Source: Saprospiraceae bacterium
Lineage (GTDB): Bacteria; Bacteroidota; Bacteroidia; Chitinophagales; Saprospiraceae
Assembly: GCA_016710115.1 (NCBI GenBank)
Contig: JADJLN010000002.1
Span: forward strand, 248,001 to 312,000
Length of the DNA stretch: 64,000 nucleotides
Direction: 5' to 3'
Each line of letters begins with the position of its first letter. Positions within the stretch are counted from its first letter, which is position 1. Made by a program: the position numbers and the translations under genes. The notes beneath the pieces are model-generated. The model was not told the DNA's origin and ran no database searches. It was given only the letters and a program-made list of their open reading frames with translations. Positions 1 to 8,488 of the stretch are shown here, piece by piece.

Positions 1-67
1 CCCGGAAGGCTTCCTGCTCGTCATCCTGAAAAATACTGTCGACGAGACTCGGTTTCTGTTGACTCAT
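1..67 (-). CDS. ccoG: CcoG N-terminus (partial), cbb3 oxidase accessory ferredoxin
   Basis: Only the first 22 codons are in the window; the gene runs off the left edge. The readable peptide starts MSQQKPSLVDSIFQDDEQ. The assignment rests mainly on position: in cbb3 operons the 4Fe-4S membrane protein CcoG, which takes part in copper delivery and oxidase maturation, directly follows ccoP. No iron-sulfur motif is visible in so short a piece, so this is an inference from context. Confidence 0.5.
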   Translation of the reverse strand, partial: MSQQKPSLVDSIFQDDEQEAFR

Positions 68-121
68 AATACGTTACAACTGCTCGTTCCGGGAACCCCT
101 CCCGGAGGATAAAATCAGGTT

Positions 122-1057
122 TTATAGTGAATTCGTCACACTGTCTGTAGGGGGAACAGTTTGTTCTGCCCCCGGATTTCCTCCTGGCTCAACAAGTTCA
201 CCTTCAGGAGCCTTGGGATTGGGCGGGTTGGTGCCCTGCAACGTCAGCAGATAACTCGCTACCTGATGCATGTCTGCTGGTCTCAGCTGGCTTTGCCAAG
301 AGATCATCCCTTTTTCGGGAACTCCATATTTGATGGTCTTAAAAACTTCCTTGATCGTGCCTCCATGAATCCAGTAATTGTCGGTCATATTCGGCCCGAC
401 TGTGCCTTCGCCCAACTGGCCATGACAGGCTGCACAGTTCGCGAGGAAAATGGTTTTTCCGGCTGCAAGTGAGGCGTCATCCGTCAACAGTTCGACATTT
501 GATTCATCGATCAGGTTGGCCTGCTTCGCGAGATATTCCGCCACCTGCTCTTCGCCTGAAGCCACCTCTGCTTCATATTCCTCCAGCTGACTCATGCCCA
601 TATCTGAAACATGATAGTAGTACAGGTAAACACCGGCAAAAAGGATGGTCAGATAAAACATAGCGACCCACCAGGGTGGCAACTTGTTGTCCAGTTCATG
701 AATGCCATCATATTCATGCAGGAGAAGCACATCCGCTTCCTGTTCGACAGGCACTGCAGCTGTCCAGGATTTGTACAGCCGGGTGATCCAGGATTGCCTT
801 GGCTTTTTTGTTGCTTCCAGAAAGGCTTCCAGACCTTGTTCCTTGTAGATCTTGATCTGTTCAACCTGAATAACCGTCATCAACAGACGGTAGAGGACAA
901 AAATGGCAACCAGCATAACCACGCCGGCAGAAATGACGATCATTTTTACAAAAAGATCGCTGAAGAAGTCAGTGGATGCGGGCGCTGGTGTGGCATCCTG
1001 AGCCATCAGGAAACCAGTGGTCAGCATCAGGGTGGTGATTGCAACGTATCGTTTCAT
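122..1057 (-). CDS. ccoP: cbb3-type cytochrome c oxidase subunit III (CcoP)
   Basis: A 311-residue membrane-anchored c-type cytochrome that passes electrons to the CcoNO core of the high-affinity terminal oxidase. It has an N-terminal signal-like hydrophobic segment, a membrane helix near residues 35-60 and a second near 130-150 (FixP_N region), then one cytochrome c domain with the haem motif CAACH near residue 208 and a downstream Met (KGMISW) as likely axial ligand. Proteobacterial CcoP has two haem c domains; a single one is usual in Bacteroidota. The tail is Pro/Gly-rich. It lies 3 bases after ccoQ in the same operon. Confidence 0.93.
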   Translation of the reverse strand: MKRYVAITTLMLTTGFLMAQDATPAPASTDFFSDLFVKMIVISAGVVMLVAIFVLYRLLMTVIQVEQIKIYKEQGLEAFLEATKKPRQSWITRLYKSWTAAVPVEQEADVLLLHEYDGIHELDNKLPPWWVAMFYLTILFAGVYLYYYHVSDMGMSQLEEYEAEVASGEEQVAEYLAKQANLIDESNVELLTDDASLAAGKTIFLANCAACHGQLGEGTVGPNMTDNYWIHGGTIKEVFKTIKYGVPEKGMISWQSQLRPADMHQVASYLLTLQGTNPPNPKAPEGELVEPGGNPGAEQTVPPTDSVTNSL

Positions 1058-1060
1058 AGC

Positions 1061-1249
1061 TTAAGATTGGGGTTCTTTCAATGAGATATCATCCTGTAGA
1101 GGGAGTTGAGCCATATAGTCCATATGGACTTTTCGCTCTGCAAAGACGGCAACCAGGACAATGGCAAATACGACGAAAAAGAGCAGGAGCGGAACCAGAG
1201 CCATCCAGTCTATTTCGTTATTGATCTGCTTCAGGATTTGTTTGTACAT
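1061..1249 (-). CDS. ccoQ: CcoQ/FixQ-like small cbb3 oxidase subunit
   Basis: A 62-residue single-pass membrane protein with one hydrophobic helix (about residues 17-37, LVPLLLFFVVFAIVLVAVFA) followed by a charged, cytoplasm-type tail. Size, single helix and position between ccoO and ccoP fit CcoQ, which stabilises the CcoNOP complex in other bacteria. Sequence similarity within this family is low, so position carries much of the call. Confidence 0.75.
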   Translation of the reverse strand: MYKQILKQINNEIDWMALVPLLLFFVVFAIVLVAVFAERKVHMDYMAQLPLQDDISLKEPQS

Positions 1250-1270
1250 GACATTCAGTTGCTTGGATGA

Positions 1271-3417
1271 TTATTTGGAGGATGTATCGGCTTTGCTGAT
1301 ATCCGTACCCAGACGCTGGAGGTAGGCAATCAGGGCGACGATTTCTTTTTTCTCCAGACCATCCTGCTCAATGCCATCTTTGCGGAGTGATGCAGCAATT
1401 TTGGCAGCTTGTTTCTCGACATCCGCTTGAGCGATATCTTCATATCCTGCGGGGTAGGGTGTGCCCAACATGCGCAGTACATTGATTTTTGACGACAGAT
1501 TGCTCGTGTTCAGGTCATTTTTCAGCATCCAGGGATACGGTGGCATGATCGAACCTGGAGACATACTCTCCGGATCCAGCATATGATTGTAATGCCAGGA
1601 ATCAGGGTATTTGCCGCCAACGCGGTGAAGATCCGGTCCGGTCCGTTTGGATCCCCAGAGGAAAGGCCTGTCGTAAATGAACTCACCGGACTTGGAGAAT
1701 TGACCGTATCGTTCCACTTCAGAGCGGAATGGACGAATCATTTGCGAATGACAGCCAACACAGCCTTCCCGGATGTACAGGTCCCGTCCTTCGAGTTCAA
1801 GTGGTGTATACGGTTTGACCGTCGCTATGGAAGGAATGTTGTCTTTGATCAGAAACATCGGGATGATCTCCACCATACCACCGATCAGGATGAGCACCAG
1901 GCTGGCCAACAACATTTGGGTCGGACGGCGTTCGATCCATTTGTGCCAGAATTCCTTCGTTCCCTTTTCATATCGGGCTCGTGCAGGTGCTTCGTCCAGT
2001 TCATCACCTATATACGCCCCTGCATGTGCAGTTTTCCACAGATTGTACGCCATGATGCAAATCCCTGTGAGGAAGAGCAGACCTCCGACTGCACGAGTGG
2101 CATACATCGGAATGATCTGTGTCACAGTTTCCGTGAAATTGCCATACTCTGAGGAAACCGTCAGGTGTAAACTGTTTCCCACATCAGGCTCTGTGCAAAT
2201 CCTGACCAATACATCGGAACAGCATAAAAGACAATACCGAGGGTGCCGATCCAGAAATGGATGTTGGCCAGTTTCAAAGAATAAATCTTTGTATTGTACA
2301 ACTTCGGGATCAACCAGTACAATACGCCGAAGGTGAGGAAACCGTTCCAGCCAAGAGCGCCTACGTGGACGTGGGCAATCGTCCAGTCGGTATAGTGGCT
2401 GATCGCATTGATACTTTTGATCGACAGCATTGGACCTTCAAACGTGGACATACCATATGCTGTGACGGCGACAACCATGAATTTGAGGATCGGGTCTTGA
2501 CGAACGCGGTCCCAGGCACCCCTCAATGTCAGCAGCCCATTGATCATTCCACCCCAGGAAGGAGCGATCAGCATCACGGAAAAGACGGTACCCAAGGATT
2601 GAGCCCAGTCGGGTAATGAGGTATAAAGAAGATGGTGTGGACCGGCCCAGATATAAATGAAAATCAACGCCCAGAAGTGGATAATGGATAGACGGTAACT
2701 ATACACAGGGCGATTGGCGGCCTTGGGCAAAAAGTAGTACATCAAGCCTAAATACGGTGTTGTCAGAAAGAAGGCGACAGCGTTGTGTCCGTACCACCAT
2801 TGCACCAGGGCATCTTGTACACCGGCCCACACCGGATAACTCATGGTCAGGCTATAGGGAATTTCGAGATTCTTGACGACATGTAAAACGGTTACAGTGA
2901 TCCAGGTCGCGATATAAAACCAGATCGCAACATACAGATGCTGTTCACGCCGTTTGAAGATGGTGGCAAACATATTGATCCCGAAAGCGACCCATACCAG
3001 GGCGATCAGGATGTCGATCGGCCATTGAAGTTCAGCATACTCTGAAGAACTTGTCAACCCCAGTGGCAGCGTGACGGCCGCCAGGACAATGATCGATTGC
3101 CAGCCCCAGAAGTTGAACCAGCTCAGAAATTGACTGGCCATCCGTGCCTTTACCGTGCGTTGCAGCGAATAATAGACCCCCATAAAAATCCCGTTCCCGA
3201 CAAAGGCGAAGATCACGGCATTGGTATGCAATGGACGCAACCGGCCAAACGTCAACCAGGAAGTGGAAAAGTTGAGAGCGGGGAAAACGAGTTGAAGAGC
3301 GATGATCACTCCGACCAGCATGCCAACGATGCCCCAGATCAATGATGCATAGGCAAAGGCACGAACGATCTTGTTGTCATAATAGAATTGCTCAGCATGA
3401 GACGATTTTCCTTCCAT
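1271..3417 (-). CDS. ccoNO: cbb3 oxidase catalytic subunit CcoNO (I+II fusion), one frame break
   Basis: The first part (3417 to about 2165) is CcoN: a multi-helix haem-copper oxidase core with His-rich helices, for example GHNAVAF, WAGPHHLL and HVHVGALGWNG. The second part (to 1271) begins with the last CcoN helix (IIPMYATRAVGGLLFLTG) and continues as CcoO, with one membrane helix and a haem c motif CVGCH followed by SQMIRPF. Because the last CcoN helix lies in the second frame, the two parts cannot be independent complete genes. They fit the single fused CcoNO chain of Bacteroidota, interrupted by one indel near 2160-2175. The encoded enzyme reduces O2 to water and pumps protons. Confidence 0.9.
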
Positions 3418-3420
3418 GAC

Positions 3421-3582
3421 CTATTCAGTTTTAGCTTTTTGTGGGTGGTTTTCGTGTAACATCCGGATGGCCGGTGTCTGATCATCGTCGTATTGTCCGT
3501 TGCGGGTCGCCCATATAAACGCGCCCAGAAAGCCCAGGGCGATCAATAAACTCAATGCAATTAACAGGATCAGTACTTCCAT
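3421..3582 (-). CDS. ccoS: CcoS, cbb3-type oxidase assembly protein
   Basis: A 53-residue protein beginning MEVLILLIALSLLIALGFLG, a single N-terminal membrane helix, then a short soluble tail with the GQYDDDQTPAIR segment typical of CcoS (helix followed by G-Q-Y/F-D-D). CcoS is needed to insert cofactors into the oxidase. It sits between ccoI and ccoNO, 3 bases before ccoN, and its start overlaps the annotated end of ccoI by 13 bases. Confidence 0.9.
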   Translation of the reverse strand: MEVLILLIALSLLIALGFLGAFIWATRNGQYDDDQTPAIRMLHENHPQKAKTE

Positions 3583-6083
3583 CTGTGAAATATGGCGCAA
3601 GTTAGAATGATGGCAAAATCATGAATTTGACAGAAATCATTTGACAGATTGATCATCATCATAAAGAGAAAAACCAAGACGTCGGGAAGTCCAGTGACTG
3701 GCAACCCAGAATACCCGATCACACTGATGCTGCTCAACGGCATCAGGATCGCAGCCACGATGGGTGACAGATCGCCACGGACAGCAAACGACAGACCGAC
3801 AACATTGTACAGCAGAGCCAGTGTAAATGCGATGTAAACATGTTTGACCAGGTGGCTCGACAGCTGACGGATGGCCGGCAAATGTGGGAAGGACCTGGCT
3901 GCCAGGATCATATCCGAAGCTGGGGTGAAATTGTTCAATGACTCCGTGATGACGATTCCGACATGGCTCTGTCGTAGAGCGCCGGCATCATTCAACCCGT
4001 CACCGATCATCATCACCTTGTGATGGGCATCCTGCAGCGATTTGACAAAGTGAAGCTTGTCGGCCGGTTGCTGGCGAAAGTGGAGATTTTCAGAAGAACC
4101 GATCAGCCCGGTCAGATAGTCCAGATCCACTGGCCGGTCACCACTGACCAGATGTCTGGTCATACCGGATGGCATACCCGATAACGCTGCCTCCAGTCCT
4201 TCCCGATAACGTGGTTGAAACTGAAATGTCCCTCGAAACTCATGATCGATATGGATGTCCACTGTGGTTCTATCCGGTTGATCATCCTGAGGTGGTGGCG
4301 AAAACCGGCCAACCGGGATCAGTTTTCCGGCTACCGAGCCTTCCAGTCCTTTTCCCGAAATTTCGGTAAATGAGGAAATGTTCACAGATCGGGGTGGAAT
4401 ACCCAGGTGTCGGGCAATGCTCTGACTGAGTGGATGTATGCTTTGTCGGCACAGCGCCGCAACCCAGGTTTGTTCTTCTTGACTCAATGCGGCTCCATGC
4501 CAGCGGATATCGCGCTGGTCGGCATAGGTCAGTGTCCCCGTTTTATCCAGCACGAGGGTGTCTGTCTGGGCCAGTGCTTCGATCACTTGAGGGCCCCGGA
4601 CATAGGCGCCATTCAGACCCAGAATACGCACTCCGTTGCCCATCAGAAAAGGGACCGCCATGGCCAGTGCACAAGGACAGGCAATAATGAGAACGGAAGA
4701 GAAGGCATGGATGGCCGTTCCGGGTTCGACAACCAACCAGTAAGCCAAAGTACTGAGACCGATCGAGAGGATGATCCAGGTAAACCAGGTGCCCATGACC
4801 CGGGCAATCCGGCTGGGGCGGCCTTTTTCATCGTGTTGGAAGGACTGTTCATTCCAGAGCTGGGTGAGGTAACTCTGTTTCACGGTGTGACTGAGATGGA
4901 TCAACAGCCGCGCTCCCGTTTGCCGCCCTCCGGCATAGACCTTTTCGCCGGTTTGAATGCGCACCGGTGCACTTTCCCCACTCACAAAGCTGTAATCGAT
5001 CATGGCTTCGCCATCCAGGAGGACACCGTCTGCAGGGATGAGTTCCTGGTTGCGGACAAGGATGCGATCGCCCGGTTTGAGCTGATTCAAGGATCGTGAT
5101 GATCCGTCTTCCAGAGTTGCCGATACAGGGAAGTAGGATTTGTAATCGCGTTCAAAAGAAAGTCGGTCAAAACTTTTCTGCTGAAACCATTTGCCAATCA
5201 GGAGCAGGAACACCAGTCCGGCAAGAGAGTCAAAATAGCCGGCTCCCGATTGTGAAAGGACATCATAGGTACTTCTGAAGAACAGGGCGAGTATGCCAAG
5301 CGAAAGGGGGACATCCATATTGATCTCCCGCACGCGAATGCCGGCCCAGGCCGATTTGAAATAATCTGTAGCCGAGAAAAGAAAAACAGGGAGTGCCAGC
5401 GCCAGATTGAGGTATCCGAATGAACGGCTGAAGAGGCCATCCTGTGCCGCATTCAAACCAAGATACTCAGGGAAGCTGAACAGCATGATATTCCCAAAGG
5501 CAAACCCGGCCACGCCGAGCTGGTAGACCAGTCTCCGATTGATCACGGGCGCAGCTTCCTTGTCCAGGTCGGCCAGTCGGATCGCTGGTCGATACCCGAT
5601 ATGGTCCAGCAGTTCGACCAGTTGCCGGAAGGAGATCTGATCCTCCTGAAACATTACCGACAGTTCGCGGCGATTGAAATTGACCCGGCTCTGCTGGATG
5701 CCGGGATGCAGCCGGTACAGCTTTTCCAGGAGCCAGACACAGGATGCACAATGGATTTGCGGTAATTCGAATTGCGTCCGTACAGTCGATCCCTGGCGAA
5801 ACAGGATCAGCTGGTCTCTGGTTTCAGGTTCATCCAGCCAGCTGTAGTCCAGTCGTTCCTGGCGGGAAAGTGAAAAGCCGGGCCGCTCACCCAGGGCATA
5901 GAAGTCATCCAACCCGCTTTGGGTGACGATCTGATACACGGTATGACACCCTTGACAACAGAAATCCCGGTCATCTGCTGACACTGCATCTTGACCGATC
6001 GGCTCACCGCAGTGAAAACAGGACTCGGATAGTCTTGTTACCGGGGCCTCTTCCGACAACACAACGGAATTGACCTGATCCAT
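3570..6083 (-). CDS. ccoI: Copper-translocating P1B-type ATPase (CcoI/FixI-like)
   Basis: An 837-residue heavy-metal ATPase that supplies copper for the cbb3 haem-copper centre. Domains in order: an N-terminal cysteine-rich region (CFHCG at 22-26, FCCQGC at 41-46), an HMA metal-binding domain with CASC at 112-115, membrane helices, the ion-channel motif CPCALA, the phosphorylation site DKTGTLT and the hinge GDGLNDAG. The N-terminal Cys cluster marks the FixI subgroup. The last ~45 residues look atypical. Shifting frame near 3705 gives a more family-like ending (VFWVASHWTSRRLGF) that would stop at 3637 and remove the overlap with ccoS, so a terminal indel is likely. Confidence 0.92.
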   Translation of the reverse strand: MDQVNSVVLSEEAPVTRLSESCFHCGEPIGQDAVSADDRDFCCQGCHTVYQIVTQSGLDDFYALGERPGFSLSRQERLDYSWLDEPETRDQLILFRQGSTVRTQFELPQIHCASCVWLLEKLYRLHPGIQQSRVNFNRRELSVMFQEDQISFRQLVELLDHIGYRPAIRLADLDKEAAPVINRRLVYQLGVAGFAFGNIMLFSFPEYLGLNAAQDGLFSRSFGYLNLALALPVFLFSATDYFKSAWAGIRVREINMDVPLSLGILALFFRSTYDVLSQSGAGYFDSLAGLVFLLLIGKWFQQKSFDRLSFERDYKSYFPVSATLEDGSSRSLNQLKPGDRILVRNQELIPADGVLLDGEAMIDYSFVSGESAPVRIQTGEKVYAGGRQTGARLLIHLSHTVKQSYLTQLWNEQSFQHDEKGRPSRIARVMGTWFTWIILSIGLSTLAYWLVVEPGTAIHAFSSVLIIACPCALAMAVPFLMGNGVRILGLNGAYVRGPQVIEALAQTDTLVLDKTGTLTYADQRDIRWHGAALSQEEQTWVAALCRQSIHPLSQSIARHLGIPPRSVNISSFTEISGKGLEGSVAGKLIPVGRFSPPPQDDQPDRTTVDIHIDHEFRGTFQFQPRYREGLEAALSGMPSGMTRHLVSGDRPVDLDYLTGLIGSSENLHFRQQPADKLHFVKSLQDAHHKVMMIGDGLNDAGALRQSHVGIVITESLNNFTPASDMILAARSFPHLPAIRQLSSHLVKHVYIAFTLALLYNVVGLSFAVRGDLSPIVAAILMPLSSISVIGYSGLPVTGLPDVLVFLFMMMINLSNDFCQIHDFAIILTCAIFHRWKY

Positions 6084-6088
6084 GGTTG

Positions 6089-6116
6089 CAAAAGTAGATC
6101 GACGCCCAGTTCACAA
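6089..6116 (-). promoter_or_regulatory. Candidate Bacteroidota promoter of the cbb3 operon
   Basis: On the minus strand TTG (6116-6114) lies 17 bases before TACTTTTG (6096-6089), which fits the TTG-N17-23-TAnnTTTG pattern of the phylum. The -7 element ends only 5 bases before the ccoI ATG, so the transcript would be nearly leaderless. Confidence 0.5.
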
Positions 6117-6150
6117 CGGTGATCTGTCCTGTGGCTTCGGATGATCGTCA

Positions 6151-7687
6151 TCATGACGCAGGCTGGAGTCTCCGGATCACCCGACGGTCATAGATGAATA
6201 CGGCCACAGCAGTCAATGCCGCCAGGGCGGCAAAAATCGCCCACATCAGGTCAGGTCGCTGCATGTCCCTGGCCAAAGCGCCATAGAGCTGCCCGGACAG
6301 AACGCCGCCGAACAAGTTGCCCAGAGCGACACACCAGTAGAAATAGCCCATATACATCGCCACCTTTTCTGGTGGTGCGATTTTGCCGGTGTATTCTTTG
6401 GACTTCGGACTGGCCATCATTTCCCCAAAGGAAAAGACCAGGATGCCCGCCAGCACGATCCAACCGGTGGATCCGAAAACCAGGATGGAAAAGCTCACGA
6501 TGGTAATGATTACCCCCCAGAAGATCGTCGTGAACGCTTTCATTCGGGTGACCAGGAAGGAGACAAGGACCTGGAAGAAAATGATCGCGCCAGCATTGAA
6601 GTTGATCAGGTATTCCGGATTGATCTGGCCCTCATTAACCATGGATGTATTCACCCAGTTGGCAGCGCCGGTCAGGCCGATGCCATTCAGCAGACCAGTG
6701 AACCCGGTCATCAGATCGAGGTATCCGTAAAATCCCGGATATGTAAGGGGAGGGTATAGAACAGTTGGTTGAAGCACGTCCAGAATCCGGACATGATGAG
6801 CAGGAACAGCCCGAAGCGCCAGTCGCCCAATTTCATGGGTTGGAGATACCATTCCATGTTCTCCTTCTTTCGGGCGCGCAACACGATGTCGTAGCTGACA
6901 TTGCCAACTACCCAAAGGATCACAAAGCCGATAATGTGTCCCCAGGTAAATTGGCCATCGGACGTAAACTTTGAACCGAGTACAAGGACAAAGAGAAGAC
7001 CAAAGATGAAGAGGAAGAACCGGCCGTTTCCCAGTACTTCGACCATGTCTGACATGACTTTTTTCAGACTGCGGGGATTGGCGGATTTGCTTTCCTGGGT
7101 GGGTTCCTTGAAGAAAAATGCGAGGATGATAAAGTTGACCGAGATCCAGATCGCGGAACAGATAAAGACATAGGACCAGTCCCAACCCCGGACGATGCCA
7201 GCCACGATCGGCCCGACAAAACCGCCGATATTGACCATCATATAGAAGATGCCGAAACCCATGGAGGCCGTCCGGTCATTGGTCACCCGGGAGATGGTCC
7301 CGATCACAACCGGTTTGAACATGGCAGCGCCCAGTGCCACCAGCATGAAGGCCAGGAAAAATGTGGGGAAGGTCTTGAACTGGCCAAGGAGCAGATAGGC
7401 CGGAACCAGGGTCAGAAAGGCGGCAAGCAACATGCGTTTGTAGCCATAGCGGTCTGCTGGGGCACCGGTAACGACAGGAAGAGGTAGAGAAAGAACGTCA
7501 CAACGCCCTGAAGGACGCCGCGATCCTCGTCTGAGAAGCCGAGGCCGCCATCACCGACAGCACCCGTGATATAGAGTGAGGAGACGGCAAAGAAGCCATA
7601 CCAGGCCATCCGCTCGAAGATCTCCATGGTGTTGACCGACCAGAAGGTCGAGGGGAATTCGCTGAGCCGGATCCGATTGCTGGACAT
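6151..7687 (-). CDS. POT/PTR2 family proton-coupled di-/tripeptide transporter, two frame breaks
   Basis: A polytopic major-facilitator protein of about 512 residues once the frames are joined. It takes up small peptides with protons across the inner membrane. The family signature is visible as FYMMVNIGGFVGP in the first half, and the N-terminus has the ERMAWYGFF motif typical of POT proteins. Reading frame changes near 7465-7485 (after FFLYLF) and near 6715-6735 (after LPLHIRDFTD). Each segment continues the transporter in order, so these are indels in one gene. It ends 67 bases upstream of ccoI on the same strand. Substrate specificity cannot be read. Confidence 0.88.
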
Positions 7688-7885
7688 AGGGTGTTGGTTT
7701 TAGCCGCCTAAGATGCTGAAATCTTCTGGAATGAAGCGTAGCAATTCATTCAATGGGGGAAAGCTCACCCCGGGAGTGAGTTACCTTAGACTGTCAAGGG
7801 TCAACCACTTTTGAATACTGAGGAAATAGCTTCATATTCCTCCGAAGCTCTAATCTGACCGAGAATCAATCAGCTTCTGATAGAA

Positions 7886-8101
7886 CTACCGATTCCTCTG
7901 CTTCTTGAGAAAATGTTCTCGTCTGATTGCGTCGGAACGGGAGTCAAATTGCTCTGAATAGGCGATCGACCAAGGGCGTTTCTTGGAAGTAGTCCGGGAT
8001 TCCCCTTCATTATGTTGTGTCAATCGCTTTTCCAGATCGGCGGTCTGGCCGATATAGAAGGAGCCGTCCAGTTGGCTTTTGAGGATGTAAACGTAAAACA
8101 T
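7886..8101 (-). CDS. Small GIY-YIG domain protein (UPF0213/YhbQ-like)
   Basis: A 71-residue stand-alone GIY-YIG domain: FYVYILKS at the N-terminus is the first half of the motif, followed by FYIGQTADLEKRLTQHN and the basic segment ending RREHFLKKQ. Such proteins belong to the endonuclease superfamily, but the cellular role of the small single-domain members is unclear. The ATG at 8101 is preferred over an upstream TTG at 8119 because family members start M-x-Y-V-Y-I-L. It lies downstream of tRNA-Asp on the same strand. Confidence 0.82.
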   Translation of the reverse strand: MFYVYILKSQLDGSFYIGQTADLEKRLTQHNEGESRTTSKKRPWSIAYSEQFDSRSDAIRREHFLKKQRNR

Positions 8102-8110
8102 CGTCAAGCT

Positions 8111-8144
8111 AAAATACAAAAGCCCCTAGATCTCACTAGGGGCT
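8111..8144 (-). terminator. Rho-independent terminator after tRNA-Asp
   Basis: The stem arms 8136-8144 and 8121-8129 (AGCCCCTAG) pair perfectly over a 6-base loop, and a T-rich stretch (TTTGTATTTT on the minus strand) follows. It falls between the tRNA and the GIY-YIG start. Confidence 0.75.
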
Positions 8145-8152
8145 AAAAGCAA

Positions 8153-8180
8153 AGTGCCCCAAGCTTTCACTTGAGGCACT
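8153..8180 (-). terminator. Second hairpin directly downstream of tRNA-Asp
   Basis: Inverted repeat of 11-base arms (8153-8163 with 8170-8180, one mismatch) and a 6-base loop, starting 5 bases after the tRNA 3' end. Together with the next hairpin it may terminate or process the tRNA transcript. Confidence 0.5.
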
Positions 8181-8184
8181 GTTG

Positions 8185-8258
8185 CGGTCCGGACGGGACT
8201 CGAACCCGCGACCTCCTGCGTGACAGGCAGGCATTCTAACCAGCTGAACTACCGAACC
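8185..8258 (-). tRNA. tRNA-Asp (anticodon GTC)
   Basis: The minus strand folds into a complete cloverleaf: acceptor GGTTCGG pairs with CCGGACC (one G-T), D-arm TTCAGCTGGTTAGAA, anticodon loop CTGTCAC with GTC, and T-arm GCGGGTTCGAGTCCCGT. The discriminator base is G, as expected for tRNA-Asp. CCA is not encoded. Confidence 0.95.
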
Positions 8259-8282
8259 TTTACTCTTTATGGCAAGAAGCTT

Positions 8283-8339
8283 CCTCCTTGCGTGACAGGC
8301 ACCCCGAGAACTCGGGGTAACCAGCTGAACTACCGAACC
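8283..8339 (-). pseudogene. tRNA-Asp remnant interrupted by a 16-bp palindrome
   Basis: On the minus strand the first 22 bases (8339 down to 8318) are identical to the 5' part of the intact tRNA-Asp 80 bases away. A perfect palindrome CCCCGAGTTCTCGGGG (8302-8317) then replaces part of the D-arm/anticodon stem. After it the anticodon-arm sequence GCCTGTCACGC resumes with an extra A, and similarity ends near 8283. The T-arm and 3' acceptor strand are missing, so it cannot be functional. It looks like a partial duplication disrupted by a small palindromic element. Confidence 0.7.
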
Positions 8340-8439
8340 GTGTTCTGACGAACTGGACGGCAAATGTAGTGCCGATTCCTGATTTACGCAATGCCTCACT
8401 GAAAATTTTTCAATCAACTCCAGATTAGGTTGTGTTTGC

Positions 8440-8447
8440 TAACTTTG
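8440..8447 (+). promoter_or_regulatory. -7 promoter element of accA
   Basis: TAACTTTG matches the Bacteroidota -7 consensus TAnnTTTG and lies about 40 bases before the accA ATG at 8489. No clear TTG is seen at the expected -33 distance. Confidence 0.45.
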
Positions 8448-8488
8448 ATACCCCGTTCCTGTGTCGTGATCGGAAAACAAAGGTGTGT

